Under the pieces are notes generated by a model, which ran no database searches, was not told where the DNA came from, and saw nothing but the letters and a program-made list of their open reading frames with translations. Source: Pseudonocardia alaniniphila (GTDB lineage: Bacteria; Actinomycetota; Actinomycetes; Mycobacteriales; Pseudonocardiaceae). From it: a DNA stretch of 64,000 bases. How positions within the stretch are numbered: the first letter of the stretch is position 1; every line of letters begins with the position of its first letter. This document shows positions 33,171-42,043 of this stretch, piece by piece. The DNA lies in the NCBI RefSeq assembly GCF_022524485.1, contig NZ_JAKXMK010000008.1, forward strand, positions 1-64,000, given 5' to 3'. The position numbers and the translations under genes were made by a program.

Positions 33171-34364
33171 TCAGCTCGCCTTCGGAACCAGGTTCATGTA
33201 CAGCCAGTCGTGCGCAGGGGCGAGGCCGCCCAGATAGCGCCCGCAGCCCTCGATCACGCCCGGAGCCGAGGTGATGTGCTGCGTCCCGGCGTGCATGTCG
33301 CGGAAGTAGCGCTGCATCACGCCCGCGCGCAGCGCGGTGGTGCCCCCCGCCCGGTAGACGGCGACGCTGATCGCCTCCGCCGCCCACGTGGCGTTGTACA
33401 GAGCAAGCCGCAGCAACGTCTTCTGATCAACGCTGAGCGTGGCGCCGGAGCTGATCGTCTCGGTCGCACCGCGCCACGTCTCGCAGACGAAGGAGCGGGC
33501 CGCGTGCCAGCGGGCCTCGGCCTCGCCGTATGCGGCCTGGAAGGCCAGGCTGTCGGCCATGGTGCCGGGCCGGCCGGCCTTGGAACGGACCAGCCCCGAC
33601 AGCTCGTCGAGCATCCGCCGCGAGACACCCAGTGCCCACGCCGAGTGCCCGATCAGCGCGAAGTGCATGATCCCGAGGGTGAACAGCGGGCCACCCCGCA
33701 CCGGCGTCTCGGTGGGGCCGGAGTGGGTGAACGCCGCCGGGACGTAGACGTCCTCGATCGTGTAGTCGATGCTGCCGGTGGCCCGCAGGCCCAGCACGTC
33801 CCAGTTGTCGATCAACTCGGCCTTGTCGACCGGGAGCACGAAGATCAGCGGCTCCCCGGTCTCCTCCACGATCCCGAGCGTGTGGATCCACTGCGCGTGC
33901 TTGATGCCGGAGGCGAAGCTCCACGAGCCCGACAAGCGGTAGCCGTCGCCGTCCCGCACCGCCGTGCCCGGCCGGGTGCCCTGGCCGGCGACCACCGGGA
34001 AGCGCGACCCCTGGAACATCTCCGCCACCGCCGCGTCGCCCAGGTAGGCGCCGCCGGTTCCCGTGGCGAGCGAGGCGGCCATGACGACCCAGCCGGTGGA
34101 CGGGTCGGCCTCGGTGAGGGCCTGCACGACCTCGAGCGAGGAGACGGGGTCGAGCTCGACGCCGCCGAGCGGGGCCGGGACCCACATGCCGAAGAGGCCC
34201 TTGTCGTGCAGGGCATCGACCACCGGGTCGGTGAGCTGCCCCGCGGCCTCGCCTGCGGCGCTGTTCTCACGCACCAGCGGCTGGAGCGCACGGGCGGCGG
34301 CCACCAGATCGGTGGGCCGGTCGGCGCCGTCGGCACGGCCGAGCACCGAGGGTGCTGTCGTCAT
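33171..34364 (-). CDS. Acyl-CoA dehydrogenase-fold flavoprotein (HsaA/DszC-like monooxygenase group)
   Basis: 397 residues. Helical N-terminal domain, then the beta domain with SGSWSFASGIKHAQW and IEDVYVPAAFT, and a helical C-terminal domain with RYFRDMHAGTQHITSAP. GSWSFASG, the RDMHAGTQH end and the lack of an obvious acyl-CoA catalytic Glu are typical of flavin-dependent monooxygenases of the HsaA/DszC kind rather than true acyl-CoA dehydrogenases. These use reduced flavin from a separate reductase, which is not encoded here. The P450-ferredoxin pair lies upstream on the same strand, 77 bases away. Confidence 0.87.
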   Translation of the reverse strand: MTTAPSVLGRADGADRPTDLVAAARALQPLVRENSAAGEAAGQLTDPVVDALHDKGLFGMWVPAPLGGVELDPVSSLEVVQALTEADPSTGWVVMAASLATGTGGAYLGDAAVAEMFQGSRFPVVAGQGTRPGTAVRDGDGYRLSGSWSFASGIKHAQWIHTLGIVEETGEPLIFVLPVDKAELIDNWDVLGLRATGSIDYTIEDVYVPAAFTHSGPTETPVRGGPLFTLGIMHFALIGHSAWALGVSRRMLDELSGLVRSKAGRPGTMADSLAFQAAYGEAEARWHAARSFVCETWRGATETISSGATLSVDQKTLLRLALYNATWAAEAISVAVYRAGGTTALRAGVMQRYFRDMHAGTQHITSAPGVIEGCGRYLGGLAPAHDWLYMNLVPKAS

Positions 34365-34441
34365 TGATTGCTCCTCTTCTCGTGTGCGGGAACAGCGGGC
34401 GACGGCACGCTCGGCGCTACTGGCCGTTCACGAGCCGTCGT

Positions 34442-34639
34442 TCAGTGCACGACCCGGAGCGCGGCCACCGGGCAGACGGACGCCCCGTGTGCCGCGGCTG
34501 ACGTCAGCTCCTCCGGTACGTCCTGACCGTCGAAGCGGTAGACGAGGTCGCCCGCCTCGTCGAGCTCGAAGACCTCCGAGGCCTGGCCCGCGCACAGGCC
34601 GTGGCCCTCACAGCGGTCGCGGTCGACGAGGATCCGCAC
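34442..34639 (-). CDS. 3Fe-4S ferredoxin partner of the P450
   Basis: 65 residues, GTG start one base after the P450 stop. Cysteines C10 (RDRCEGHGLC), C16 and C56 (SVCPVAAL) give the three-ligand set of actinobacterial 3Fe-4S ferredoxins that accompany P450s. It should reduce the adjacent P450. Confidence 0.92.
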   Translation of the reverse strand: MRILVDRDRCEGHGLCAGQASEVFELDEAGDLVYRFDGQDVPEELTSAAAHGASVCPVAALRVVH

Positions 34640-34640
34640 G

Positions 34641-35828
34641 TCAGACGCCCGTCTCGACCGTCACCGGGAGAGCGCCGAAGGCGCGGATGAGGTTGTTGAG
34701 GGCGCGCTCGGGCGTGCCGACACGGAACCGGGTGACGGACCGAGCGAGCGCGGCGAGGAGCGACTCGGTCTCCATCCGCGCGAGACCCTGTCCGGCGCAG
34801 CCGTGTTCGCCGATCCCGAAACCGAGCTGGTGGACCGCGTCCCTGCGAGTGACGTCGAACTCGTCGGCACGCTCGAACTTGCGCTCGTCGCGGTTGGCCG
34901 ACGCGTAGATCACCAGAATGCGCGACCCGGCCGGAATCGGGACGCCGCCGATCTCCGTGTCGTTCTCGGCCAGCCTGCCGAACGCGCGGATCGGCGACTC
35001 GAAGCGGACCACCTCGTTGACCGCGTTCGGGATCAGACCGGGATCGGAGCGGACGAGGTCCCACTGGTCGGGGTGCTGCGCGAACAGCCACACCGCGCTG
35101 CCGACGGCACTGATCGTGGTGTCGAGCGAGGGCGCGAGGTAGTCGAGCATCAACATCATGCACTGCTCGGTGGTGACCTCGCCCTGGTCGCGGGCCTCGA
35201 GGACGCCGGCGCCGAGACTGCCGGGCAGTACGTTGCCGGTGCGGACGATCTCCGCGCCGTAGGCGGCCATCTCGCCGCACTTGGGCATCGCTCGCTGCGC
35301 CCGCGCGTTCATCGGCCCGAACGAGTCGAAGTTGGCCCCCGCCCACTCCAGCAGGTGCTCGCGGCCCTCCTGGGGCCAGCCGATGAAGTCGGGCACGATC
35401 GACAGCGGCAGCGCACGGGCGAGGTCGGAGACGGCGTCGAACGACCCGCGCTTCACCAGTCCCGCCACCAGTTCGTCGGCCCGCTCCGTGACGAGCTCGC
35501 GCATCGGGCGCAGGGCCCGTGGCGTCAGCCGGTGCGCCACCACCTTGCGCAGCTGGGAGTGCAGGTCCCCGTCGCTGGCGAGCGTGCAGCCCAGGATCGC
35601 CTGGTTCGCGGGCTCGTTGAGCGCGATCCCGTTCGCCGACCGGAAGGTGTCGCTGTCCATGAGGACGGCCCGCGCCTCGGCGTACCGCGCCACCGCGAAC
35701 GCGCCGTGCTGCTCGAGCCAGACCGCCGGACCCAGCTCCCGCAGCGCCCGGTAGTGCTCGTACGGCTCGAGGAGTACCTGGTCCTCGTAGATGTCCGCTC
35801 CGTAGATCGGGGCAGCGGTCGTCGTCAT
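34641..35828 (-). CDS. Cytochrome P450 monooxygenase
   Basis: 395 residues from the ATG at 35828; a GTG 12 codons earlier is possible. Heme-ligand loop FGIGEHGCAGQGLAR with Cys344, ExxR motif in NEVVRFESP, and I-helix APSLDTT, a variant in which the usual AG before xD/ET is PS; the acid and threonine for oxygen activation remain. Class I bacterial P450, electrons through the 3Fe-4S ferredoxin encoded next. An operator-like palindrome stands 53 bases upstream. Substrate unknown; the set of flavin monooxygenase, hydrolase and importer points to catabolism rather than biosynthesis. Confidence 0.93.
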   Translation of the reverse strand: MTTTAAPIYGADIYEDQVLLEPYEHYRALRELGPAVWLEQHGAFAVARYAEARAVLMDSDTFRSANGIALNEPANQAILGCTLASDGDLHSQLRKVVAHRLTPRALRPMRELVTERADELVAGLVKRGSFDAVSDLARALPLSIVPDFIGWPQEGREHLLEWAGANFDSFGPMNARAQRAMPKCGEMAAYGAEIVRTGNVLPGSLGAGVLEARDQGEVTTEQCMMLMLDYLAPSLDTTISAVGSAVWLFAQHPDQWDLVRSDPGLIPNAVNEVVRFESPIRAFGRLAENDTEIGGVPIPAGSRILVIYASANRDERKFERADEFDVTRRDAVHQLGFGIGEHGCAGQGLARMETESLLAALARSVTRFRVGTPERALNNLIRAFGALPVTVETGV

Positions 35829-35880
35829 GTTGCGAGGTCCGTCCTTCCGGGGCAGCGCTGTCACCCACAGGGCTTGTCAG

Positions 35881-35894
35881 TGGACACTTGTCCG
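35881..35894. promoter_or_regulatory. Palindromic operator candidate before the P450
   Basis: TGGACACTTGTCCG: GGACA and TGTCC arms separated by two bases, same geometry as the site at 32282. It is 53 bases upstream of the P450 start. Confidence 0.55.
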
Positions 35895-36022
35895 CCTCGC
35901 GGACACGATCCGGACGATGCCTGACGGCTCGAACCAATGTCAAGGATCGCTGACGAGAGGCCGGAAACGGTCAAAACCGGACAAACCCGGAGCGCCGAGC
36001 CCGGATCCGCTCGGGACCGGAT

Positions 36023-36832
36023 TCAGGAGGCGGCCGAGGGAACCCTCTGCGGGGCACCCGGCAGGTGTGCGTAGTCGGCGCTGATGTCCGCCGCGGCCCG
36101 CAACAGGAGCGGCAGGTGCGCATCGAGCAGGCGATCCACCGACGTCTCCGCCGCGTGGGTGTTGACGTTGATGCTGGCGATGATCGCGCCCGAGCCGTCC
36201 CGCAGCGGGGCGGCAACCGACCTGATGCCGGGGGCGAGCTGTTCGTCGGTGAGCGCCCATCCGCGGGCACGCACCTCGCGAAGCTCGACGTCCCGCTCCG
36301 CCCGGTCGGGCTGCCAGCGCGCCGTCAGCCCGGACCGTGTGGGCTCGGCAAGGACGCGATCCAGCTCGTCGACGGGCAGGGCCGCGAGCAGGATCTTGCC
36401 CAGCGAGGTCGGCAGCGCCGGAAACCTCGTGCCGATCTGCACCGACAACGCCACGATCTTCGGCACCGCAACCCGCGCCACGTACACGATGTCCGAGCCG
36501 TCGAGCTGCGCGATCGAGCACGACTCGTTCGTGGCCACCACCAGCCGTTCCATGTGCGGGCGGGCCGTGTGCCACAAGCCGAGCGAACGCACGTACGCGA
36601 CACCGAGCTCCAGCACGCGCGGGGTCAGCTCGAAGCCGGCATGCCGGATGCGGACATAACCCAGCTCCTCCAGCGTCAGCAGGATGCGCCGTGCGGTCGG
36701 CCGGGCCAGCCCCGTGGCCGTGGCGACCTCCGTGAGCGACATCGCTGGTCGCCCCGGCCGGAACGAGGCGATCACGTCGAGCCCACGGGCGAGCGCCTCG
36801 ATGAAGTCCGGTCCGGTGCCGGTCCGCGCCAT
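36023..36832 (-). CDS. IclR-family transcriptional regulator
   Basis: 269 residues from the ATG at 36832 (GGGGGTC upstream). Winged helix about 10-75: MSLTEVATATGLARPTARR is the helix-turn-helix and LEELGYVRI leads into the wing. The effector domain follows (about 90-255), with SLGKILLAALP and GIRSVAAPLRDGSGAIIASI, as in PcaR/PobR/PcaU regulators of aromatic acid catabolism. Three matching palindromes at its own promoter, the P450 promoter and the hydrolase/importer gap define a likely regulon. Confidence 0.92.
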   Translation of the reverse strand: MARTGTGPDFIEALARGLDVIASFRPGRPAMSLTEVATATGLARPTARRILLTLEELGYVRIRHAGFELTPRVLELGVAYVRSLGLWHTARPHMERLVVATNESCSIAQLDGSDIVYVARVAVPKIVALSVQIGTRFPALPTSLGKILLAALPVDELDRVLAEPTRSGLTARWQPDRAERDVELREVRARGWALTDEQLAPGIRSVAAPLRDGSGAIIASINVNTHAAETSVDRLLDAHLPLLLRAAADISADYAHLPGAPQRVPSAAS

Positions 36833-36915
36833 GGCGTGACCCCCAGGCTCGACGTGGCGTCGCGCCAGCGTAACCGCCTCCGACAGGTGGACATGCCCCC
36901 CGAACGTCCGACAGA

Positions 36916-36929
36916 CGGACGAACGTCCG
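36916..36929. promoter_or_regulatory. Palindromic operator candidate before iclR
   Basis: CGGACGAACGTCCG, a perfect 6-2-6 palindrome 84 bases before the iclR start, with an extra half-site CGAACGTCCG at 36901-36910. It suggests autoregulation. Confidence 0.55.
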
Positions 36930-37111
36930 AGAAGATGATCTTGAAGAGGCGGCGCCGACACGGCGTGTCGCCATGATCAGCCGGAAGTACGACCCGCGCC
37001 CGTCACCACCGGCCGTTGGGCCGATCCGAGCCGGCTCCCCCGTCGCCAGACTGATCAGCACCAGCAGGCATCCGGCCTGCTCAGAGCGGTGAAGCGAGGT
37101 TGACGGTACTG

Positions 37112-38278
37112 ATGTCCTCCAGACTGCTGCCCGGATTGCTCGCGGTGTTCGGTGGCGTACTGCTCGCCGTCGTCCTGCTCGTGCCCTTCGTCTTCCGCAG
37201 CTATCGCCGCCGGGGCGAACTGGGCCTCGGTGCGGCACTCCTCGCCCTGGCCTTCCTCGTCTACGGGCTCGCGCTCGTCGTCTACACGCTCTTCCCCGTT
37301 CCACAGATCGACGACGCCTGGTGCGTCGCGCACCCGGGGTCGGCCGATCCGCAGTGGGATCCGGTGCGCTTCCTCGGCGACATCGCGAAGGAGCAGCGGG
37401 AACCGGGTGTGGGCGGGCTTCTCGCGAACCCGGCAGTGCAGCAGATGATGTTCAACGTTGCGCTGTTCGTCCCCCTCGGCGCCTACCTTCGCCACTACTT
37501 CCCCCATCGCCTGGGACGCCACCGCGCTGCCGCCGTGGTGTTGACCGGGTTCGGGGTGTCACTGCTGATCGAGTGCACCCAGCTCACCGGGAACTGGTTC
37601 CTGGTCCCGTGCCCCTACCGACTGTTCGATGTGGACGATCTGCTCGCGAACACCCTCGGGACGGCGTTCGGCCTCCTGTTCGCCCCGCTCCTGGGCCTGT
37701 TGCACAGGCCGGACGCGATCCCGTCAGCGGACGTCGCCCGTCCGGTGACGACCAGGCGCCGCCTGCTGGGCATGCTGGTGGATGCCGTCTCGGTCTTCCT
37801 GCTGGGCGCATGCCTCACCACCGCTCTGATCATCGTGGCCGAGTACGGCTTCGGCGTCCGGGTGGACGCGCAGCCGTGGGGCCCATTGGTGAGCTCCGCC
37901 CTCAGCGCGTGGCTGCCGGCCGCGCTCCTGCTGGCCGTCCCGTCGTTCGGTGAGGGCGGCGCGACGCTGGGCCAGCGCGCGGTACGGCTGCGCCGGATCC
38001 GCGCGGACGGCGCTCGACCGGGCAGGCAGGTCGTTCCCGCGCTGCTGTGCGGCGGCTTCGGCTACTTCCTCCTGTCCGGACTCGGCTCGATCGTGCCCGC
38101 CGCGAGCCAACTGTCCGGCTTCCTGCTCACGGCCTGCGTCCTCGGCGCCTGGCGCAGCCGCTCCCATCGCGGTCTGTCCGGGCTGGCGTCCGGGCTGCTC
38201 GTCATCGACTCACGCACCCGACCTGCGGCCGAAACCCCGGCCGCGTTCACGTCCACCGAGAAGGAGATGTCCCGATGA
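37112..38278 (+). CDS. VanZ-like / RDD fusion membrane protein
   Basis: 388 residues from the ATG at 37112 (GAGG 12 bases upstream; TTG 37100 is an alternative). The N-terminal half is VanZ-like: NVALFVPLGAYLRHYFP and SLLIECTQLTGNWFLVPCPY, then RLFDVDDLLANTLG are its signature. The C-terminal half, from RRRLLGMLVDAVSVFLLGAC on, is an RDD membrane domain with GEGGATLGQRAVRLRR. VanZ-like proteins are linked to lipoglycopeptide tolerance; RDD domains are of uncertain, possibly ion-exchange, function. It is coupled (ATGA) to the next small membrane protein. Confidence 0.85.
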   Translation: MSSRLLPGLLAVFGGVLLAVVLLVPFVFRSYRRRGELGLGAALLALAFLVYGLALVVYTLFPVPQIDDAWCVAHPGSADPQWDPVRFLGDIAKEQREPGVGGLLANPAVQQMMFNVALFVPLGAYLRHYFPHRLGRHRAAAVVLTGFGVSLLIECTQLTGNWFLVPCPYRLFDVDDLLANTLGTAFGLLFAPLLGLLHRPDAIPSADVARPVTTRRRLLGMLVDAVSVFLLGACLTTALIIVAEYGFGVRVDAQPWGPLVSSALSAWLPAALLLAVPSFGEGGATLGQRAVRLRRIRADGARPGRQVVPALLCGGFGYFLLSGLGSIVPAASQLSGFLLTACVLGAWRSRSHRGLSGLASGLLVIDSRTRPAAETPAAFTSTEKEMSR

Positions 38279-38538
38279 CCATCGACAACACGTTCACCGC
38301 CGCAGCCACCGCTGCTGTTCAGAACCCCCAGCAGATCTGGGGACCCGTGGTCGCCGCCGTGCTGGTGATCGCCATGCTCGCGTACGTCATCTTCTTCCTC
38401 GCCGCGCTCGTCAGCGTCCTGGGAAGCCGCCAGAGCGGCGGGATGAAACTGGTCTGGATCATCTTCGCCTTCTGCGCGCCGTTCCTCGGCCCGGTGCTGT
38501 GGTTCCTCGTCGGGCGCAAACAGGACGCCTTCACGTAG
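38275..38538 (+). CDS. Small PLDc_N-type membrane protein
   Basis: 87 residues, ATG overlapping the VanZ-RDD stop. Two membrane helices: VVAAVLVIAMLAYVIFFLAA and VWIIFAFCAPFLGPVLWFLV, ending with GRK. This is the short phospholipase D-nuclease N-terminal domain seen alone or on cardiolipin synthases; here it has no catalytic part. It overlaps the end of the convergent beta-glucosidase gene by 8 bases. Confidence 0.78.
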   Translation: MTIDNTFTAAATAAVQNPQQIWGPVVAAVLVIAMLAYVIFFLAALVSVLGSRQSGGMKLVWIIFAFCAPFLGPVLWFLVGRKQDAFT

Positions 38539-41032
38539 GCGGGACGTCAACGACGGTCGTCACGCGCAGGTCCCGGCTGGAGCGCCCGGCACGCAACCGG
38601 TAGCGGCCGGCCGGCGTGCGCCAGCCGGGCCCGTCCTCGTCCCAGACCTGGAAGGCCCGCGGCGGCACGGCGACCTGCACAGACGCCCGCTCGCCGGGAG
38701 CCACCTCGGCTCCGGTGAACCCGCCCAGCCACCGCACGGGTCGTCGCGGATCGGCCGCCGGGGGCTCCAGGTACACCTGGACGACCTCGCGGGACGGCCG
38801 GTCCGCGACGTTGGCGATCTCGACGGTGACGATCACACCGGCGCTGTCCGACCACGCCCCGGCCCTCACCTCGCCGTACTCCCACGCTTCGTACCCGAGG
38901 CCGAAGCCGAACTCCCGAGCCGGGCTGTGCCCCAGACGGTCCCACGCCCGGTGCCCGACGTCCGTCCCCTCCGTGTAGTGCACGACGCCGTCGACCGGCA
39001 CGGCGTCGGGCACCGGAACGTCCTCGGCGCTCGCGGGCAGGGTCCACGGGAGCCGGCCGCCGGGCTCGACAGCTCCGACGAGCACGTCGGCGAGAGCACC
39101 GGTCCCCTCCTGTCCGGGCAGCCACCACCACAGCACAGCCGGCACCTCGTCCAGCCACGGCAGGAGCACCGGCGCTCCCGCGTTCACCACGACGACGGTG
39201 CGCGGGTTGGCGGCCGCGACCCGGCGGACGAGCTCGTCCTGCGCTCCTGGGAGCGCGAGGTCGCGCCGGTCCCAACCCTCGGACTCGACCTCCGGATTGG
39301 TACCCACCACGACGACCGCCAGGTCAGCGGCTCGCGCTGCCTGCACGGCGGCCGTCAGCTCGTCATCGGCCGGGGCTTTCGACGGAGGCCGGTAGCGCAC
39401 CTCGAGGCGGGCGAACCGGCCGAAGCCCGCGGCGTCGACCACTTGCAGTGTGGCGGTCACGGGCACCGTGGCCGGGGAGGCCACGTCCACGGGGTGGCTG
39501 GTCCCGGCCGGGTGGCCTGCGGAACCGTCGAGCACGACCTCGCTGCCCGCGCGATGATCGCTGGCACTGACCAGGTCCTGGCCGACGTACGCGCGGTGGG
39601 CCCCGACGACACAGAGTTCGACGACGTGGCGTCCCGGTTCCGCCAGCCGGAGATCGGCACCGACGGTGACCTCCGCGGTGCCGGTCGGCACCGCGCGCAC
39701 CCAGCCGTCCCACGGTGCATCGTGGTGGCGTTCCTCCAGCACCGCACCGGCGGCGTCCAGTGCGCGCACTTTGAAGCCGCCGGGCACCACGTCGTACAGC
39801 GCGAGGGGGATGTGGCGCCGCGTCGCGCCCCCGGGATGCGCGGTGACCTCCGCCGTGGGGAACGCCTCGCGCAACGCTGCCGGCAGGTCGGGCTGGTGCG
39901 GCGGGACGACGTGCGCGCTACCGCCGCCCTGCACGAACGGATCGAGCGCGTTGTCGCCGATCAGGGCGATCGTGCGAACTGCATCGGCCGCGACCGGGAG
40001 CATCGCGTTCTCGTTGCGCAGGACGACGGTGGACCGGGCGGCCACGGACCGCAGCAGCCCACGCACCGCGGGGGCGTCCGGCCCCGGGAGGCCGCCGGGA
40101 ACGCGATAGGGCTCCACCTGACCAGGACGGCCGGAGAGCGCACCTGCCCGCTGTGCCACCGCGAGCACCCTGGCGACCTTGTCGTCCACAGCGGACTCGG
40201 GCACGCGGCCGGACCGCACGGCGGCGAGCAGGGCCTCACCCCAGGGACCGCCCGGCCCGGGCATGACGAGGTCCAGGCCCGCGAGCGCCGACTCATCGGT
40301 GCTCTTCGTCGCCTGCCAGTCGCTCATGACCAGCCCCTCGAAGCCCCACTCCTGCTTGAGGATCGAGGTGAGCAGGCCGTGATGCTCCGTTGCGGGAGCG
40401 GACTCGGTGCCGTCGTCGAGACCGTTGTAGGCGGCCATCACGGTCCAGACCCCCGCGTCGAGCACGACCCGCTCGAAGGGGGCGAGGTAGACCTCCCGCA
40501 GCGTGCGCCGGTCGATCCGCGCGATGTAGGAGGTGCGGTCGGTCTCCGACTCGTTGCCGAGGTAGTGCTTCACGCAGGCGCCGACGCCTGCGCCCTGGAC
40601 GGCCCGCACGAAGGCGACGGCCATGCGACCGGTGAGCACCGGGTCCTCGGAGAAGCACTCGAAATGGCGACCTCCCACCGGTGTGCGCTGGAGGTTCACC
40701 ACGGGGGCGAGCACGACATCCACCTGCTTGCGCCGCGCCTCGCTCGCCATCAGCACTCCGAGCGCCCCGAGCACGTCCTCGTCCCATGTTGCGGCCATGG
40801 CGCTGGGGGCGGGCATCTGCGCCGACGGCAGCGAGTCGCCGGTACCTCGCACCCCGATGGGGCCGTCGGAGACCGCCAGGCTGCGCAGCCCGATCGACGG
40901 CAGCTCGTGCAGGGTCCACGCGGTGGCGCCGGTCAGCAGCCGCACCCGGTCCTCGATCGCGAGACCTGCCGCAAGACGCCGCATCTCGTCGACGAGCGTC
41001 CGTTGCGGTGGGACGGTGGAATCGGCCGTCAT
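38531..41032 (-). CDS. Glycoside hydrolase family 3 beta-glucosidase
   Basis: 833 residues from the ATG at 41032 (GGACGGAG upstream); ATG 41068 is an alternative. (beta/alpha)8 domain to about 300 with catalytic nucleophile Asp238 in GFEGLVMSDWQATKS and substrate-binding CVKHYLGNESETDR. The second GH3 domain includes a likely PA14-type insertion (FPTAEVTAHPGGATRR onward) and VVVGTNPEVESEGWDRRDL. The C-terminal fibronectin-like domain ends the protein (REVVQVYLEPP). No signal peptide, so it probably splits imported beta-glucosides in the cytoplasm. No sugar importer is adjacent. Confidence 0.93.
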   Translation of the reverse strand: MTADSTVPPQRTLVDEMRRLAAGLAIEDRVRLLTGATAWTLHELPSIGLRSLAVSDGPIGVRGTGDSLPSAQMPAPSAMAATWDEDVLGALGVLMASEARRKQVDVVLAPVVNLQRTPVGGRHFECFSEDPVLTGRMAVAFVRAVQGAGVGACVKHYLGNESETDRTSYIARIDRRTLREVYLAPFERVVLDAGVWTVMAAYNGLDDGTESAPATEHHGLLTSILKQEWGFEGLVMSDWQATKSTDESALAGLDLVMPGPGGPWGEALLAAVRSGRVPESAVDDKVARVLAVAQRAGALSGRPGQVEPYRVPGGLPGPDAPAVRGLLRSVAARSTVVLRNENAMLPVAADAVRTIALIGDNALDPFVQGGGSAHVVPPHQPDLPAALREAFPTAEVTAHPGGATRRHIPLALYDVVPGGFKVRALDAAGAVLEERHHDAPWDGWVRAVPTGTAEVTVGADLRLAEPGRHVVELCVVGAHRAYVGQDLVSASDHRAGSEVVLDGSAGHPAGTSHPVDVASPATVPVTATLQVVDAAGFGRFARLEVRYRPPSKAPADDELTAAVQAARAADLAVVVVGTNPEVESEGWDRRDLALPGAQDELVRRVAAANPRTVVVVNAGAPVLLPWLDEVPAVLWWWLPGQEGTGALADVLVGAVEPGGRLPWTLPASAEDVPVPDAVPVDGVVHYTEGTDVGHRAWDRLGHSPAREFGFGLGYEAWEYGEVRAGAWSDSAGVIVTVEIANVADRPSREVVQVYLEPPAADPRRPVRWLGGFTGAEVAPGERASVQVAVPPRAFQVWDEDGPGWRTPAGRYRLRAGRSSRDLRVTTVVDVPPT

Positions 41033-41245
41033 GTAGCGCTCCGTCCTGCTCGGCATCGAGACCGTCAAGAAGGGTACCTACACGTACTACGCTCTCCGAC
41101 GGTTCAGTTGTCGCGTCGTGTTGCGCCGGGCGGTATCCACGAAGGACACCAATGGCCGAGGGTCCGGTCTTTTCGGATCCAACGTACGCAACGGATCTTC
41201 ACCGCGAAAGAAATCAAACCAAGCGGGAGAAGCAAGGTGTTATCC

Positions 41246-41274
41246 TTGACGAGTTGTCACACCTTGCCTACGCT
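41246..41274 (+). promoter_or_regulatory. Candidate promoter of the lipoprotein-LuxR-eCIS operon
   Basis: TTGACG and TACGCT are 17 bases apart, a good actinobacterial housekeeping promoter. A long leader (about 150 bases) containing GTTAAC repeats would separate it from the lipoprotein start. Confidence 0.4.
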
Positions 41275-41331
41275 CCCCCTTCGCCAACACCCATCTAGTT
41301 GATTCCAAAATCCGACGAAAACCGAATTCAT

Positions 41332-41349
41332 GTTAACGGTTACGTTAAC
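41332..41349. promoter_or_regulatory. GTTAAC-N6-GTTAAC palindromic element
   Basis: Two GTTAAC palindromes 12 bases apart around GGTTAC, in the leader before the lipoprotein gene. The part GGTTACGTTAAC resembles the GTAACGTTAC palindrome before asnB. It could be a regulator-binding site. Confidence 0.35.
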
Positions 41350-41432
41350 TGTTCGTGCCGCACCCCGGCCCGTGCATCCGTCGACCATCCCGCCCAGCCG
41401 AGCCCGCCGAATCCGTCCGAAAGGCAAGTCGA

Positions 41433-42020
41433 GTGCACACAAGCCTGCGCATCAAACTGGGATTGGTCACGTTGAGTGCCGTTGCGCTGACTTCCTGTGG
41501 CCTGGTGCAGACCGCGCCTCCGCCGGCAGTGGCACCGGCCCTGCCCGCGGCACCCGTTGCTCCCGCACCGATCCAGTCCGGCCAGGGCTCGGACACGTCC
41601 GGGGGCGGTAGCTCCCAGGGTTCGACATCGCTCGGACAGCGCAGCTCAGAGGGGGGCTACTGGCCCACGACGCTCCAAGTGGGCCAGAACGGCAGCCTCG
41701 GCAACGTGGTGGTCGACGGTCAGGGTTTCACGCTCTACCGATTCGACAAGGACACCCCCAACCCGTCGAGGTCGAATTGCACGGGCCAATGCGCCGTCAC
41801 CTGGCCCCCGGTGCTGACGAAGAACACGATCAGCTTCCGCAATCTGAACGCGAATGCGCTCGGCGCTATTCAGCGCCCGGATGGCACACAGCAGGTAACC
41901 CTCGGCGGATGGCCGCTCTACCGCTACAGCCAGGACCAGGTTCCCGGCCAGGCGACAGGACAGGGAGTGGGCGGCACCTGGTTCGCTGCCGCCCCCAACG
42001 GCTCGAAGGCCGGCAGCTGA
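41433..42020 (+). CDS. Lipoprotein with a COG4315-type secreted repeat
   Basis: 195 residues from the GTG at 41433 (GAAAGG upstream). Lipobox VALTSC, lipid Cys22, then a Pro/Ala- and Ser/Gly-rich linker to about 75. The folded part has GFTLYRFDKDTPNPSRSNC, GQCAVTWPPVL and LGGWPLYRYSQD followed by GQGVGGTWFAAAP, the pattern of the actinobacterial secreted lipoprotein repeat (Lipoprotein_15), whose function is unknown. It lies 23 bases before the LuxR gene and so may be part of the CIS operon, possibly as an envelope sensor. Confidence 0.85.
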   Translation: MHTSLRIKLGLVTLSAVALTSCGLVQTAPPPAVAPALPAAPVAPAPIQSGQGSDTSGGGSSQGSTSLGQRSSEGGYWPTTLQVGQNGSLGNVVVDGQGFTLYRFDKDTPNPSRSNCTGQCAVTWPPVLTKNTISFRNLNANALGAIQRPDGTQQVTLGGWPLYRYSQDQVPGQATGQGVGGTWFAAAPNGSKAGS

Positions 42021-42043
42021 AACAATAGGCATCGGGAAACAAC

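Larger units (their letters stand above)
41033..41432. other. Intergenic region upstream of the eCIS-linked lipoprotein
   Basis: 400 bases without a gene between divergent genes. It holds a sigma-70-like promoter at 41246-41274, the element GTTAAC-N6-GTTAAC at 41332-41349, and AT-rich DNA unlike the rest of the window. No coding frame here is convincing. Confidence 0.55.

Noticed and set aside
36974-37057. Isolated TGATCA pair before the VanZ-RDD gene as another array unit
   Set aside because: The distance between TGATCA sites does not give 63 bases and the core GGGAACCG/CCAGACCC is absent.
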